Assembly: GCF_001299635.1 (NCBI RefSeq)
Contig: NZ_JRHN01000047.1
Location: forward strand, 1 to 64,000
Direction: 5' to 3'
Length of the DNA stretch: 64,000 nt
DNA from: Clostridioides difficile
GTDB lineage: Bacteria > Bacillota > Clostridia > Peptostreptococcales > Peptostreptococcaceae
Position numbers and translations under genes: made by a program. The notes below the pieces were generated by a model. It had not been told where the DNA came from, searched no databases, and saw only the letters and a program-made list of their open reading frames with translations. Shown here piece by piece: positions 62,474-64,000 of the stretch (position 1 is the first letter of the stretch; every line of letters begins with the position of its first letter).

Positions 62474-63487
62474 TTATTTTTCCCCCTTTCTAACAAGGTA
62501 TATAAATATTGGCACTCCTATAAGTGCTGTTATAGAACCTACTGGTGTCTCATATGGAGGATTTATAATCCTACTTAATATATCTGTATATACAAGCAAT
62601 ACAGCTCCTAGAACTAAAGAACTTGGTATTATATACTTATAATCTGAACCTACTATTCCTTTAGCTATTTGAGGGACTATAAGACCTATAAAAATAATAT
62701 TACCAGAAACTGAAACAGATGCTCCAGTCATTAATATTACGAGTATTATACATATGAATCTAACAGTGTTAGTTTTTTGACCTAATCCTATTGCTACTTC
62801 TTCCCCAAGGCTTAATATAGTTATTCTTGGAGCCATAACCATAGCTAATATAAATCCAATACCACCAGCTATAAATAATAACTTTACACCTTCCCAATTC
62901 ACTCCTACAAGACCTCCTGATATCCAGAAGCTCAATTGTTGAGATAGATTAAAATACATAGATATCGCTGATGCTAAAGAAATTAGCAGTGTCCCAAGTG
63001 CTACTCCTGCAAGAGCTAATTTTACATTATTAACTCTTCCTCTTGACTTAGAACTTATAAAATATATAAATAATCCACTTATACTTGCTCCAATAAATGC
63101 AAACATCATTACACTAAGATTTCCATGTATAAGCTGAGGAAGTGTTTTTTGAAGCACTAGTGATATCGCAATTGCAAATGTAGCCCCTTGTGTAATACCT
63201 ATAACAGAAGGTTCCGCTATAGGATTTCTTGTTATCCCCTGCATTATTGCCCCAGAAACTGCTAAAAAGCCTCCAACAAGTGCTGCTGCTATTGCTCTTG
63301 GAAGTCTAACATCCTTTACTATTCTCATATTTATCCCATCTTCCATTTTTATTAAACTATCTATAACAGTTGACAGATTCATATCTTTTGCCCCAATAGC
63401 TATGGATAATACAATTCCAAGCACAAGTACAACTAGACTTATTAATATCAGCAAATAAGTTAAATTTTTTTTATTAAGCTTAGTCAA
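62474..63487 (-). CDS. fhuB: Ferric siderophore ABC transporter, permease FhuB
   Basis: A 337-residue FecCD-family permease. VRLPRAIAAALVGGFLAVSGAIMQGITRNPIAEPSVIG (split) and GNIIFIGLIVPQIAKGIVGSDY (split) are typical. Starts with TTG and AAGGAGG eight bases upstream. It is separated from fhuD by a 123-base gap with a strong hairpin. Confidence 0.93.
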   Translation of the reverse strand: MTKLNKKNLTYLLILISLVVLVLGIVLSIAIGAKDMNLSTVIDSLIKMEDGINMRIVKDVRLPRAIAAALVGGFLAVSGAIMQGITRNPIAEPSVIGITQGATFAIAISLVLQKTLPQLIHGNLSVMMFAFIGASISGLFIYFISSKSRGRVNNVKLALAGVALGTLLISLASAISMYFNLSQQLSFWISGGLVGVNWEGVKLLFIAGGIGFILAMVMAPRITILSLGEEVAIGLGQKTNTVRFICIILVILMTGASVSVSGNIIFIGLIVPQIAKGIVGSDYKYIIPSSLVLGAVLLVYTDILSRIINPPYETPVGSITALIGVPIFIYLVRKGEK

Positions 63488-63562
63488 TTATCCTACCTCC
63501 TTCTCCCTTTTAATTGTTAGTATAATAATATCTATTAAATATTTTCTAAGTTTTATTAAAAA

Positions 63563-63598
63563 TAGGTGTGAAAAATGAATATCATTATCTCACACCTA
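63563..63598 (-). terminator. Intercistronic terminator between fhuD and fhuB
   Basis: TAGGTGTGA (63563-63571) pairs perfectly with TCACACCTA (63590-63598), followed on the minus strand by T residues. It should partly end the fhuD transcript before the permease genes. Confidence 0.8.
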
Positions 63599-63610
63599 CT
63601 AAGTTAAGAA

Positions 63611-64000
63611 TTACTTTGTTAATTCATTTTTAACTGATTCTAATAATAACTCTTTTCCGATTGGATTATATGATTGACTAAAAAATGGCGCTGCGTCAAG
63701 TATTGTTACATTTCCATCTTTTACTGCTCTTATTTGAGCCCAGATGGCACTATTTTCTAAATCTTTTTTATCTGCTTCTGTGGCAATTACAACTATATGG
63801 TCTGCATCTATATCTGTTAGACCTTCCATACTTACCATTGGCAATGTTATTCCATCTTGTTTAGGCATGTTCTTAGGTCTAGCTAGCTTCATATCATCAT
63901 TGATTAAAGTTCCTATTCCACCATCACTAAATACCATAAATTGACCTGAACTAGCTAATACTGGTAAGTAAGTTTTTTCTCCATTTTTCTCCGTAACTTC
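63611..64000 (-). CDS. fhuD: Ferric siderophore-binding protein, C-terminal part (partial at the window edge)
   Basis: The last 129 residues of a periplasmic-binding-protein-type lipoprotein component; the reading frame stays open to the window end, and the internal ATG at 63937 is not the start. SSGQFMVFSDGGIGTLINDD, MVSMEGLTDIDADHIVVIAT and FFSQSYNPIGKELLL match FhuD/FepB-type C-terminal lobes. The N-terminal signal peptide and lipobox lie outside the window. It delivers the ferric siderophore to FhuB/FhuG. Confidence 0.85.
   Translation of the reverse strand, partial: EVTEKNGEKTYLPVLASSGQFMVFSDGGIGTLINDDMKLARPKNMPKQDGITLPMVSMEGLTDIDADHIVVIATEADKKDLENSAIWAQIRAVKDGNVTILDAAPFFSQSYNPIGKELLLESVKNELTK

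Overview
The window is low-GC Gram-positive DNA with strong AGGAGG ribosome-binding sites. Its gene content (a dltD-first D-alanylation operon, TldD/TldE, two sigma-54 activators next to amino-acid and sugar-acid genes, an FhuDBGC importer, rubrerythrin) fits a Peptostreptococcaceae chromosome, most likely Clostridioides difficile or a close relative. That assignment rests on recognising gene families and order, not on a database search. I see no rRNA, tRNA, intact insertion sequence, prophage or CRISPR array.

Layout. 1-9.5 kb: a soluble cupin/PocR-like histidine kinase, seryl-tRNA synthetase, an XRE-cupin regulator, an amidohydrolase, a nitrilase, a divergent MarR/quinone-reductase pair with two clear operators, and rubrerythrin. 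9.5-15.1 kb: a bactofilin-like operon ending in a YhbD-type HTH gene, then a DeoR regulator and a fused PhnX-PhnW enzyme for 2-aminoethylphosphonate breakdown. 15.2-19.5 kb: the dlt operon in the order D-X-A-B-C, including a 48-codon dltX that overlaps dltD. 19.7-24.6 kb: two Gfo/Idh/MocA oxidoreductases, a small membrane protein, a HAD phosphatase and a CNNM/CorC-type membrane protein.

25.1-37.4 kb is the most unusual part. A run of co-directional minus-strand genes encodes a two-subunit molybdenum hydroxylase without an FAD subunit, an SDR, a clear homologue of methenyl-tetrahydromethanopterin cyclohydrolase (Mch), a complete TPP-dependent E1/E2/E3 dehydrogenase complex, a COG0402 deaminase-like amidohydrolase and a RibD_C-type reductase. 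Together with the NCS2 purine-type permease at 37.8-39.1 kb this looks like an undescribed pathway for breaking down an N-heterocycle (purine- or pterin-like). The permease has a structured leader of about 245 nt after a consensus promoter, and is followed by three copies of a terminator-bearing repeat.

40.1-46.8 kb: a probable N-acyl-D-amino-acid/dipeptide utilisation operon (dipeptidase, two membrane proteins, D-aminoacylase) with a sigma-54 promoter and its own enhancer-binding activator. 47-54.3 kb: a MarR/MFS efflux pair, an alpha/beta hydrolase, a TldD/TldE protease pair and an FAD oxidoreductase. 54.5-59.1 kb: a PrpR-type sigma-54 activator followed by a sigma-54 promoter and kdgT plus a split UxaA-type dehydratase. 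59.3-64 kb: a ferric siderophore ABC importer (fhuD partial at the window edge, then B, G, C) with a MATE transporter at the operon end.
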